Positions 52,185 through 60,588 of a DNA stretch of 64,000 nt are shown here, piece by piece. The notes below the pieces were generated by a model, which was not told where the DNA came from, made no database searches, and saw nothing but the letters and a program-made list of their open reading frames with translations. How positions within the stretch are numbered: the first letter of the stretch is position 1; the number at the start of each line of letters is the position of its first letter. Origin of the DNA: Hyalangium versicolor (lineage in GTDB: Bacteria > Myxococcota > Myxococcia > Myxococcales > Myxococcaceae); assembly GCF_020103695.1 (NCBI RefSeq), contig NZ_JAHXBF010000006.1:372001-436000 (forward strand), in the 5' to 3' direction. The translations under genes were made by a program, and so were the position numbers.

Positions 52185-53776
52185 GCCGTATGCGTCTCCT
52201 GCTCGCCGCGGTGCTGGTGTTCGGGGTGGGTTGTGCGCATGGGCCTCCCGCGCTGTCGGCGGATACGCTCTCACGGCTGGCGGAGTCACCGGGCGGCTAC
52301 CTGGCGGGAGACGCGAAGGGGCTCGAGGACGGGCCCTTGCTCAACAACAAGGATTTCGTCTGGTCCCTGGCCTTCTCGCCGGACAGCTCGCGCGTGGCGT
52401 ATACGCACCTGGGCTCGAAGTTCTACCTGCTCGGCCTGTGGAAGCTGGGCACGCCGCCGGAGCTCGTGTCCGACAAGAACGTCAACTCCTACGAGTACGA
52501 CTTGGAGGCGGTGGCCTTCTCTGCGGACAGCACGCTGCTGGCCACGGCGGGGCGTGACGGGGAACTGCGCCTCTTCGATGCCGCCAGCGGCGAGCCCAAG
52601 GGCCGTATCCTCACCGAGGAGCCGCTCACCGCGGTGGCCTTCCACCCCAGCGGCCGCTACATCGTGGTGGGCAGTGTGAAGGGGCTCGTCTCGGTCTTCA
52701 CCGTGCCGCAGCTCTCCTTCGCCTTCGAGTCCCGTGCCCATGCGGGGCAAGTGAGTGCGCTGGTCTTCGCGCAGGATGGGACACTGTACTCAGGGGGCTG
52801 GGACAAGCACCTGCGCGTGTGGGCCACCCGTGAGGAGGCGCTGCGGCCAGATCAGGCCCGGGTGATCTTCGATCGGCGCGGTGGCTTCGCCGTCGTGCGT
52901 GGCGCCGTGAACGGCAAGGCGCAGGTCAGCTTCGCGCTGGATACGCGTGCTCCGGCGATCCTCCTCACCACCGAGGCAGCCACCCAGGCGGGCATCGACG
53001 TAGCCTTCCTGAAGGACACGCTCACGGTGCCCACGCCGCTGGGCAATACCGTGGCGAAGCTGGCGAAGGCCCAGTCCCTGCGCTTCAAGTCCCTGCCCAT
53101 GGAGGGAGTGGACATCGCGGTGTGCGACGTGTGCGTGCCCACAGGAGCCCAGGGTGTGCTGGGCGCTCCCTTCACCGAGCGCTTCGACATCGCCTTTGAC
53201 GAGTCCACCCGCGAAGCCATCTTCACCGCGAAGGCGGGCTCGGCCCCTGGAGCGGAGACGCAGGGCCTGGTGCTCGCGCCGCAGGCGGACTTCAATTTCG
53301 AGGGCTACGTCAACGACGTCACCGTGGATGCCAAGGGTCAGCGCCTGGGCGTGGCCTTCTCGCAGGACAAGGCCGAGCGCACGCGGGCCGTCTACGAGCG
53401 CGAGAAGAAGGGCGTCGAGGAGCCGAAGGGCCCCTTCAACGCGGGCGCGCTGGTGGAGGCCTCTTCCGGGAAGATCCTCAAGAAGTGGTCCGTCCACGGC
53501 GGCGTGGTGTCCAGCGCCAGCATCTCGCCGGATGGGCACTCGCTGGCCACGGGCGGCTGGGACAAGAACCTGCTGCTCTTCTCCGAAGGCCAGGAGCAGC
53601 CCGTGGCCGAGCGCGAGTTCGGTTGGTCCGTGCGCCGGGTGAGCTTCAGCCCGGACGGGCGCTGGGTGGGAGTGGCCGCGTGGACGCCGCAGAACCCCAT
53701 CGGCGATCAGGAGAGTGATCCGGCCGCGGCGCTCTTCCAGGTGCTCTACGCCTCGCCCACGGTGGAGCGGCGCTGA
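52181..53776 (+). CDS. WD40-repeat lipoprotein with embedded retropepsin-like domain
   Basis: 531 residues. Signal peptide with a lipobox-like VGC at Cys18. WD40 blades surround a separate domain: N-terminal blades at about 55-225 (FVWSLAFSPDSSRVAY, LEAVAFSADSTLLATAGRDG, GGWDKHLRVW), C-terminal blades at about 370-510 (SASISPDGHSLATGGWDKNL). Between them, about 230-365, lies a segment that reads like a retropepsin-type aspartic protease fold (FALDTRAPAILLTTEAATQAG at the place of the DTG loop, then GVLGAPFTERFD). Asp254 is kept but the Gly is Arg, so activity is doubtful. Coupled by ATGA overlap to the LpoA-like gene, probably acting with it at the outer membrane. Confidence 0.83.
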   Translation: MSRMRLLLAAVLVFGVGCAHGPPALSADTLSRLAESPGGYLAGDAKGLEDGPLLNNKDFVWSLAFSPDSSRVAYTHLGSKFYLLGLWKLGTPPELVSDKNVNSYEYDLEAVAFSADSTLLATAGRDGELRLFDAASGEPKGRILTEEPLTAVAFHPSGRYIVVGSVKGLVSVFTVPQLSFAFESRAHAGQVSALVFAQDGTLYSGGWDKHLRVWATREEALRPDQARVIFDRRGGFAVVRGAVNGKAQVSFALDTRAPAILLTTEAATQAGIDVAFLKDTLTVPTPLGNTVAKLAKAQSLRFKSLPMEGVDIAVCDVCVPTGAQGVLGAPFTERFDIAFDESTREAIFTAKAGSAPGAETQGLVLAPQADFNFEGYVNDVTVDAKGQRLGVAFSQDKAERTRAVYEREKKGVEEPKGPFNAGALVEASSGKILKKWSVHGGVVSSASISPDGHSLATGGWDKNLLLFSEGQEQPVAEREFGWSVRRVSFSPDGRWVGVAAWTPQNPIGDQESDPAAALFQVLYASPTVERR

Positions 53777-54472
53777 CTAGAAGTTCTGGGAGATGGAGCT
53801 CGCGGGCAGCCCGCGGGCCTGGAGCGCCTGCACCACGCCCGTCACCATCTCCTGCTGGCCGCAGACGAAGGCCATCGTGTCGGCGGAGAGCGGCTCCTCG
53901 GCCAGGTGCCCCTGCACGTAGCCGGTGAGCCCCTGCCACCCACTGGCGCCGGGCTGACTCACCGTGCGCACCACGTGGATGCCGGACTGCTCCCATGCCT
54001 CGAAGTCCCGCGCGTAGGCGAACGCGCTCGGCGTGCGAACGCCGAAGTACAGCGTCACCCGCCCATACTCCCGGCGCTCCCGGCGGATGCTCTCGATGAC
54101 GGAGCGGATGGGAGAGATGCCCGAGCCCGTGGCGAACAGGAGCAGAGCCTTGCCCCGGGCCTGCTCCAGCGGGAAACCGCGGCCCTCGGGGTGGCTCACC
54201 TCGACCGAGGCCCCCATTGGCAGGTGGATCAGTGCGCTCGTCAGCGGGCTGCCCTCCTTCACCAGGAAATCCCATCGCCCGGAGTTGCCCGGCGGGGAGG
54301 CCAGGGCGAACAGCCCTTCCTCGGGATGGCCGGGCAGACGCAGGTGGACGTACTGGCCAGGACGCTGATGGGCGCCTCTCAGCGGGGTCTCCGAGAGATC
54401 GAGCGTCAAGTCGGTCAGCCCATCTGCCGAGGGCGAGCGGGCCACCAGGGTGGCCGGGTGCCATTGCGTCAT
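53777..54472 (-). CDS. Ferredoxin/NAD(P)H reductase-family flavoprotein
   Basis: 231 residues. An FAD-binding beta barrel with RPGQYVHLRL, then a NAD(P)-binding domain with LLLFATGSGISPIRSVIES and C-terminal FVCGQQEMVTGVV. It should move electrons between NAD(P)H and a carrier or haem protein. No iron-sulphur domain is fused and no partner is adjacent. It converges tail to tail with the WD40 gene (stops abut) and is divergent from the transglycosylase-like gene. Confidence 0.88.
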   Translation of the reverse strand: MTQWHPATLVARSPSADGLTDLTLDLSETPLRGAHQRPGQYVHLRLPGHPEEGLFALASPPGNSGRWDFLVKEGSPLTSALIHLPMGASVEVSHPEGRGFPLEQARGKALLLFATGSGISPIRSVIESIRRERREYGRVTLYFGVRTPSAFAYARDFEAWEQSGIHVVRTVSQPGASGWQGLTGYVQGHLAEEPLSADTMAFVCGQQEMVTGVVQALQARGLPASSISQNF

Positions 54473-54529
54473 GTCTCTCCCGTTTTAACCCGCGAGCAGG
54501 CCGGACGCTGCCCTGGTAGCCTTGGAGGG

Positions 54530-55306
54530 GTGAAGGCCATTATCTGGTTCGTCCTGTTCCTGCTCGGGTTGGCCGGGGTGCTGATCCCGATCTCCTATCT
54601 CTACAACGCGAGCAAGCTGCCCACGATGGACAGCGAGTTCGACATCGAGAAGAAGCTCAAGCACAGCATCGAAGGCGAGCGGATGAGCCTCGTGGCTGGC
54701 ATGTACGTGAAGCCGGATCGCTCCATCGAGTTCAACCACCCGGACTTCACCCGGCTGCCCAAGGATCTGGTGGCCCTCTACATCACCCAGATGGGGTGCC
54801 CGCGCTTCTTCCAGACGCCGCGCGAGGACGGGACGGCGTGGGCCTGGCGGCTCTTCCTGGGCCTGGCCACGGGCGGCCAGCCTCCCGGAGATGGCGGCTG
54901 TGAGCGCATCCTGGCCTTCCGCATCGCCTGGAAGCTGGGCGTGCGCGACAACACCGAGCTGACGGTGGCGGCCAACAAGATCCACGCCTTCCTCCAGAAG
55001 GATCAGCTCATCGCGTACGACCTGGCCATCATCACCTTCGAGCGCGGAGTGGTGGGTGTGGAGGACGTGGCCTTCAAGCTCTTCGGGAAGGAGCTGGACA
55101 AGCTCTCGCTGTCGGAGCTGGCCGAGCTGCAGCTCGTGCTGCCGCCGTACGGCTACTACAACGATCTGAAGACCTGCGTGAACCCCGCCATCATGAAGCA
55201 GAACCGGGACCTCATCCTGAAGTACACGATGAATGCGCAGCTGCTCAGCCCGGACAAGGTCAACAACGCGATAGCTCAGCCGGTGTTCTGCACGCAGCGC
55301 AAGTAG
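54530..55306 (+). CDS. Degenerate GT51 (peptidoglycan transglycosylase) homologue
   Basis: 258 residues from the GTG at 54530. A single N-terminal membrane anchor (about 4-23) and then a GT51-like domain: the part ALYITQMGCPRFF aligns with the family start, GDGGCERILAFRIAWKLG with the GGSTITQQ region, and YDLAIITFERGVVGVEDVAFKLFGKELDKLS plus the NP..R end with the classical C-terminal half. The catalytic Glu of the ED.RF motif is replaced (TQMG), and the STITQQ motif is changed, so activity is unlikely. No transpeptidase domain. It may bind lipid II or a partner instead. Confidence 0.72.
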   Translation: MKAIIWFVLFLLGLAGVLIPISYLYNASKLPTMDSEFDIEKKLKHSIEGERMSLVAGMYVKPDRSIEFNHPDFTRLPKDLVALYITQMGCPRFFQTPREDGTAWAWRLFLGLATGGQPPGDGGCERILAFRIAWKLGVRDNTELTVAANKIHAFLQKDQLIAYDLAIITFERGVVGVEDVAFKLFGKELDKLSLSELAELQLVLPPYGYYNDLKTCVNPAIMKQNRDLILKYTMNAQLLSPDKVNNAIAQPVFCTQRK

Positions 55307-55345
55307 GCAGGGCCCCCGCTCGGGCGGCGCGGAGCGCTCCGGGGC

Positions 55346-57394
55346 CTACTGCCGCTTCAGGAGGTTCTTCTCCAGGAAGTCGAGCGTCTTGGCGACCTCG
55401 CGGAGCTCCTCGGCGTCCCGTGCCTTGCGCGTCTCGGCCCGCATCTCCTTGAACTTCTTGCGGGCCAGATCCGCGCCCTGGATCTTCTGGCCCGCGGCGA
55501 GGCGCGCCTCCAGGTCCCGCTCGAGCCGGTTGATGTTGTCGAGCATCTCGGACGCGCCAGGGACATTGCCTCCAGGAGGCCGGGGATTCTTGGGCTTCGG
55601 CGTCTCGGACTGGGCCACGGTCTTGCCCTCCTCCGGCGACTTCGGAGGCTCGGTGGGCGTGACGGTGGGAGGCGGAGTCACCGGGGTTGGCGCCACCGGC
55701 GGCGTATCGGGCGCTGGGTTGGTCCCAACCGGTGCCGGCTGAGGCGGTGTCTGGGGCCCGGTCTTGTCGGGAGTCGTGGCCGGGTTGGACGGAGTCACTA
55801 CGGCCGGAGGCTTCTCGTCCGTGGAAGGGTGGCTCCGATTCCAGAACAACAGCCCGAGAGCGGCCAGGACGGCGACAGCGCCACCCAGCACAGGCAGCAG
55901 GCGCCGCATGGGCGAGGGCCCGCTCGCGGCACGGAGCTGCGCGGGGAGCACCTCGGGCGCGATGGAGACCGGACGCGACTTGGGGCGCGGCGCCGCGTCC
56001 TCCACCTTGACGATCTCATTGGGGATCGTCTCGGCCTCGGAGTGCTTCGGGACTTCCGTCGTGGGAGCCCGGGAGGCCACCTCGGTCGAGGGAGCTGCCG
56101 GGGGCGCTGAGGCGGCGGCAGCGAGCGCGGCGCCGGCGAGAGCCCCCGGAGCGGGCTCGGGCGGGAACGCGGTGGGCGCCGTCCCGGGCGTGGGAATGCG
56201 CGTGCCGCCGGTCGCTCCATTGTTGGCGGAAGTCTGCGCGCGCGTGGGCCGCAGCATGGTGCGGCGCAGCCGGTGCAGTTGTTGCCGCAGGGCGTCCGCG
56301 GAGCTGGGGCGCGCCTCGGGATCCTTCGTCAGCATCTGCAGGATGAAGGCATCCAGCGCGGGCGGCAGCTCGGGGACGAACTCCGAGGGCCGCGGCGGGC
56401 GCGCATCCACGTGCTTCATGAGCAGGTCCACCGGCGAGGTGCCGATGAAAGGCAGCCGGCCGGTGACCATCTCGAAGGTGACGACGCCCATGGCGTACAG
56501 GTCCGTCATCGGGCCCACGGCCTGGCCGCGGGCCTGCTCCGGCGCCATGTACTCGGGCGTGCCCACCACCATGTCCGTGCGCGTCTGCGCGGTGCGCGCG
56601 GTGGCGCCGCTCTGGCCCTGCTTGGCGAGACCGAAGTCCAGCAGCTTCACGTAGCGCGTGCCGCCCGGCTCGCGCACGAGGAAGATGTTGCTGGGCTTCA
56701 AGTCGCGGTGCACCACGCCCGCGCCGTGAGCGGCACCCAGCGCGGCCAGCACCTCGTCCAGGATGGAGAGCGCCTCGGTGGGCGGCAGTCGTCCCTTCTC
56801 GGCCAGGTAGCCATCCAGCGGCTGCCCGTCGAGGAACTCCATGACGATGTACTGCCGTCCGTCCGGCACCTGGCCGAAGCCGAAGATGTCGATGATGCCG
56901 CGGTGGCGGATGGCGTTGACGGCGCGGGCCTCGGCCAGCAGCCGGGCCACCTGTTCGGGGGCTTGGGCCAGCTCGGGGCGCAGCACCTTGACGGCCACGC
57001 GCTTGCCAATGAGCGGCTGGATGCCGTCATAGACGAAGCCCATGCCGCCCACGCCGATGCGCGAGCGCAGCTCGTACTCCCCCAGCTTCATGCCAATGAG
57101 TGGATCTCGCGTGGGAGGTTCCTCTCCCCACAGGGAGGAGGCAGGTGCGGAGGATTCCATGTCCGTCGGGGCCTGGGCGGCCCTCGGCGGGGCCTCCTCG
57201 CCCCAGGCGAAGGGAGCGTTGCGGCCTCGGGAGGGGGGCTCATCGCCCCACACCTTCGCGAGCGCCTCGATCTGCGTGTCATCCTCGTCCCGGGCCATAT
57301 AGGACGAAAGAATCACGGTCCCATCCCGAGGGCACACACCGGCGCCGGGCGGAACTTCGAGACCACAGGTTTCACAAGTGCGCGCGGAGGCCAT
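55346..57394 (-). CDS. Membrane Ser/Thr kinase with N-terminal zinc-ribbon-like motif
   Basis: 682 residues from the ATG at 57394. N-terminal CETC and VCPRDG (Cys7, Cys10, Cys21) look like a half zinc ribbon, as in several myxobacterial kinases. Kinase domain at about 105-375: IGVGGMGFVY, VAVKVL (near 131), HRDLKPSN (near 230), DFGLAK (near 255), all intact. Pro/Ala-rich linker, one membrane helix at about 496-517, then a Pro/Thr-rich outside region and a basic coiled coil (about 620-680) that could be the sensing or binding part. Confidence 0.92.
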   Translation of the reverse strand: MASARTCETCGLEVPPGAGVCPRDGTVILSSYMARDEDDTQIEALAKVWGDEPPSRGRNAPFAWGEEAPPRAAQAPTDMESSAPASSLWGEEPPTRDPLIGMKLGEYELRSRIGVGGMGFVYDGIQPLIGKRVAVKVLRPELAQAPEQVARLLAEARAVNAIRHRGIIDIFGFGQVPDGRQYIVMEFLDGQPLDGYLAEKGRLPPTEALSILDEVLAALGAAHGAGVVHRDLKPSNIFLVREPGGTRYVKLLDFGLAKQGQSGATARTAQTRTDMVVGTPEYMAPEQARGQAVGPMTDLYAMGVVTFEMVTGRLPFIGTSPVDLLMKHVDARPPRPSEFVPELPPALDAFILQMLTKDPEARPSSADALRQQLHRLRRTMLRPTRAQTSANNGATGGTRIPTPGTAPTAFPPEPAPGALAGAALAAAASAPPAAPSTEVASRAPTTEVPKHSEAETIPNEIVKVEDAAPRPKSRPVSIAPEVLPAQLRAASGPSPMRRLLPVLGGAVAVLAALGLLFWNRSHPSTDEKPPAVVTPSNPATTPDKTGPQTPPQPAPVGTNPAPDTPPVAPTPVTPPPTVTPTEPPKSPEEGKTVAQSETPKPKNPRPPGGNVPGASEMLDNINRLERDLEARLAAGQKIQGADLARKKFKEMRAETRKARDAEELREVAKTLDFLEKNLLKRQ

Positions 57395-57780
57395 CGGGGA
57401 ATTCAGGGCTCGCAGCCTAGCAGACTGCGGGACTGTCGCCGATCTGTCGTCTCTAGGAAAGCAGACAGGCCGACAGGCGCTCTGGAGCGCCTGTTCATCC
57501 ACCCTGTCGGGTAGTGTGGCCGGGATTGACGCTGAAAGCGGGGACAGCGGCAGGCCTGACGACGGATCCGCAGTGCGTCATGCGTGGGGACGCTACCTTG
57601 TGAGTCCTCGGGATCTGCGGAAGCCAGACGCCCCATCAGGGGACCCCTTCGGGTTGTGAGGGTTCTCTCATTCGACTAGCAAACACTGGCGAGGTGCTGG
57701 CAGCGATCATGGGTCCCCCCGGTCCCACCTTTACCGCCACGGTTAGCTTTTACGGCCGCGCTGTGGATGTCTGTGCAATG
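57395..57780. other. 386-base intergenic region, no gene seen
   Basis: Lies between the lipoprotein gene and the kinase gene, both on the minus strand. It presumably contains the end of the former transcript and the kinase promoter. Besides the perfect dyad at 57473-57494, nothing stood out; no tRNA-like fold or reading frame with natural protein composition was found. Confidence 0.45.
57473..57494. repeat. Perfect 10-bp inverted repeat upstream of the kinase
   Basis: ACAGGCGCTC (57473-57482) and GAGCGCCTGT (57485-57494) are perfect complements with a 2-base spacer, about 80-100 bases before the kinase start. As DNA this is a candidate operator; as RNA a stable hairpin. A second copy of GACAGGC lies 7 bases to the left. 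Confidence 0.5.
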
Positions 57781-59394
57781 TCAAGGACACCCGTGAGTGT
57801 TGTTCCTCGTTCCAGGCTGCCCACCGTCTCCGCCGCTTCCGCCGTTGCCTCCAGCACCTCCATTGCCCACTGAGGCATCAAAGGCGCCCGAGTAACCGGC
57901 ATCCGGGCTGCACCAGACACCGATGGAGGGACCGCCACCGCCGCCACCACCAGGACCACCGGGGCCACCTGCACCACCGGGGCTCCCTGCACCACCGCCT
58001 CCGCCATAGGAATTGTAGGAGGGGCTCGTGATGGTATCTCCCACACCGCCCGCGCCCCCCGGGCCGCCCGCTCCACCCGGGCCTCCCTCACCGCCGTTCC
58101 CGCCTCGCCCGCCACCCCGCGTGCTCAGCACGGTGTCTCCCTCGAAAGCCACCTGCGAGTGGACCAGCAGCACCGCAATGGAGGCACCGCCGCCGCGTCC
58201 CCCGCCGCCGCCGCCGCCGCCGCAGCCACCGCCACCGCCACCGCCGCTTCCAGCGCCTGCGGCACCAGCAACGGTGCCTTCTCTCTTGCAGGCCCCTCCG
58301 CTCCCGCCGCCTCCACCGCCACCGCCCGGGGACCCAACGCTTCCGTTGCCACCATTCTGGGTCGCGACCCACATGGTGCCGTTCAGTTCGCCCTCGCCTT
58401 CACCGCTCGCACCGCCGTTGCCCTTCCCTCCGGGTAGACCCGGCTCGCCCACGCCACCATCCCCTGCCCTGCAAATGAAGAAGCCGGAGCCGCCGTCCAC
58501 CAGAGAACCCGCTGGGCCTCCCGCTCCTCCTGGGCCTCCGCGCCCGGAGGGCTGTCCCGGATCACCCGGGACACCGGGCGAATAGGAGCCGCTCACCCCA
58601 TCCTGACCGTTTCCACCCGAGGCATCCCCATCAACGCACAGACTGACGCCTCTGGCGCCGAACCCACCTGCCGCCGCCATGATGGAGTTCCCTCCATCCA
58701 TGCCTGCTCCGCCGTCCGCGCCTTGGGGGCCAGTGATTCCTGGGAGCCCCTCTGCTCCCTGGCCAGCCGTGAAGGTGCCGTAACGCAGCACGACGCCTTG
58801 GGAGTTGATGACTTGCAGAGCGATGGAAGGAGTACCCCTGTCCGTCGCGTTCGCGGAAGAGACGCTCAGCCGGTCCAGCACCATCCCAGAGCCTTCGGGG
58901 ATGCCTTGGATCGAGAGTCCGATCGTGCCGCCATCCAGGTGCGTCACGTAATCACTCTTGCGCTTCCAGTTGTCGCGACCTCCATAGGCGCCATACAGGG
59001 ACACCTGGGTGTCGAGCATGAGCCCTGTCTCGTTGTAGATGCCCTTGGCGAGATACACCAGTCGGGGGGCCGTTCCCTTGCGGACTCGATCCAGCGCCTC
59101 GCTGAGCGTCTTCAGAGGTGCTGCCGCCGTGCCCGCAGCTCCCTCCGAACCGCCGGCAGGGTCGACGAAGATTCCACCATCCGCCATGCCGTCGACACCA
59201 TCACAGTTGGTGTCCTCGAAGGCATCATCCGGCGCGTCGTCGTCGCTCGTCTTGACGCAGTCCTCGGTGGAGCCCTTGCAGCGGTCCTCGTCGAGACACT
59301 TCTGCTCTGCCTTGTCGAAGTCGAAGCAGCCCACGGCGAAGACGAGGCCGCCGAGGACTGCCAGGGTGACGCGGGGTTTCCAGGTCTTCAACAT
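57781..59394 (-). CDS. Glycine-rich surface lipoprotein with collagen-like stretches
   Basis: 537 residues from the ATG at 59394 (GAGG 8 bases upstream). Lipoprotein-type signal with AVGC near residue 20, then an acidic Cys/Asp-rich segment and a beta-helix-like domain (about 75-210, PLKTLSEALDRVRKG, LVYLAKGIYNETG). The last 320 residues are about half glycine, with G-x-x runs (GLPGITGPQGADG) and long Gly tracts. Such repeats give extended or sheet-like surface structure. The gene overlaps the start region of the neighbour upstream by a few bases at most and is probably cotranscribed with it. Matrix or surface component by inference. Confidence 0.82.
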   Translation of the reverse strand: MLKTWKPRVTLAVLGGLVFAVGCFDFDKAEQKCLDEDRCKGSTEDCVKTSDDDAPDDAFEDTNCDGVDGMADGGIFVDPAGGSEGAAGTAAAPLKTLSEALDRVRKGTAPRLVYLAKGIYNETGLMLDTQVSLYGAYGGRDNWKRKSDYVTHLDGGTIGLSIQGIPEGSGMVLDRLSVSSANATDRGTPSIALQVINSQGVVLRYGTFTAGQGAEGLPGITGPQGADGGAGMDGGNSIMAAAGGFGARGVSLCVDGDASGGNGQDGVSGSYSPGVPGDPGQPSGRGGPGGAGGPAGSLVDGGSGFFICRAGDGGVGEPGLPGGKGNGGASGEGEGELNGTMWVATQNGGNGSVGSPGGGGGGGGSGGACKREGTVAGAAGAGSGGGGGGGCGGGGGGGGRGGGASIAVLLVHSQVAFEGDTVLSTRGGGRGGNGGEGGPGGAGGPGGAGGVGDTITSPSYNSYGGGGGAGSPGGAGGPGGPGGGGGGGPSIGVWCSPDAGYSGAFDASVGNGGAGGNGGSGGDGGQPGTRNNTHGCP

Positions 59395-59402
59395 TGAGAT
59401 CC

Positions 59403-60383
59403 TCACGGCAACGTCCCCACCACCCCGATCATGCCTCCACCCGGGCCCACGGCGACGGTGGGGCTGACCGGCGCCTTCTTGGCGGGGAGGAGGTAGAGCA
59501 CCGCGCTCGTCACGACGCCGGCTGCCGCAAGCCCGAAGGACACCCGGCTCAGCAACTGGTTCCGACGCCCGTCACTCGCGAGTTTGTTCCCGTCGAGCAG
59601 GGTGCCATCGCCACCCGGCGTCGTCAGCGTGTCGTAGTTGTCCTTGGCCTGGAGATAGAAGTACGTCCCCGCGCCCGCGAAGACGACGCCACCCGCGGCG
59701 GGAACCCAGGCCCACGGATGAGCCGACGGCTCCTTCTTCTCGGGCGGCTTCTCCGTGATCGGCGGAGGCGTCACCTCGGGCGGCTTCACCTCAGGAGGCT
59801 TCGTCTCAGGCGGCTTCGTCTCGCCCGGCCCCACCGCGACGGGCGGAGGCGTCACCTCGGGAGGCTTCGTCTCGGGAGGCTTCGTCTCGGGCACCACGCT
59901 GCCCGGGCGCAGATCCTTGATCACCGCGGGCACCACCACATCGAGGGACTGGGTGAGCGCATCGAGCATCCCATCCTCCCGGACCCCGGGGATGAGGTGC
60001 TCGGCCACGAGCCCACCGTCCTGTGTCTTGTAGACCTTCGTGCCCACGCGGTAGCCATCCATCCGCTGTAGCAACTCAGCCACCAGCACCACCTCGCTCT
60101 TGGCGGCCTGGCCGAGCGCGGTGAGGCACTTGAGCTCCGTGCGCTTGCACTTCAGCAGCGTGCGGCGCTTGGCCGCGGGCAGCTTGCGGAGAACGTCCTT
60201 CATCCGCACCACGGTGAGCCCCCTGACCCGGGTCTGCTCGGCGACGTGCTCCTGCGCGAACTCCACGACGTGCGCCGGCACACCCGCGGTGTCAGGTGGG
60301 GCGATCAGCACACGGATGGGCTCTTCCGGCGACGCGGGAGCCTGGTTGAGGAGGACCAAGGACAGGAGAAGGGGTGTCAGCAC
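59403..60383 (-). CDS. Envelope protein with KPPE-repeat linker and membrane segments
   Basis: 326 residues from the GTG at 60383. N-terminal signal peptide (LLLSLVLLNQAPA), a globular domain of about 140 residues (IRVLIAPPDTAG, RTELKCLTALGQAAKSEVVL) like the small periplasmic domains that read protein levels in myxobacterial envelope systems, then a Pro/Glu/Lys-rich linker with repeated PPETK/PPEVT units (about 165-220), and two C-terminal hydrophobic helices. It lies directly upstream of the glycine-rich lipoprotein gene and probably forms a two-gene unit with it. Function unknown. Confidence 0.78.
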   Translation of the reverse strand: MLTPLLLSLVLLNQAPASPEEPIRVLIAPPDTAGVPAHVVEFAQEHVAEQTRVRGLTVVRMKDVLRKLPAAKRRTLLKCKRTELKCLTALGQAAKSEVVLVAELLQRMDGYRVGTKVYKTQDGGLVAEHLIPGVREDGMLDALTQSLDVVVPAVIKDLRPGSVVPETKPPETKPPEVTPPPVAVGPGETKPPETKPPEVKPPEVTPPPITEKPPEKKEPSAHPWAWVPAAGGVVFAGAGTYFYLQAKDNYDTLTTPGGDGTLLDGNKLASDGRRNQLLSRVSFGLAAAGVVTSAVLYLLPAKKAPVSPTVAVGPGGGMIGVVGTLP

Positions 60384-60588
60384 GGGGCGACTTTCTCCTC
60401 ATGCCGCCACTAGAGCAAGACTGTGGCGCTTCGCCCGCCTCTCCAGAGGCCTCTCCCGGCGAGCGCTGTCACTCCGAGTTGGGGGCCCGAGCACTCGGTT
60501 CATACCTCTGGGTGGTGGGAGAGCGCCCTACTACTCTTCTGGAAGCAGCCGAGGGAGGGAGCACGCCCCAGCAGCGCGAGGCGCGAGC

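Noticed and set aside
57395..57780. Possible small gene or tRNA in the gap before the kinase
   Set aside because: No tRNA-like arms or T-loop sequence, and the open frames have no protein-like composition or ribosome binding site.
58028..58585. Proline-rich frame on the plus strand
   Set aside because: It is simply the complement of the glycine-rich coding region of the lipoprotein gene.
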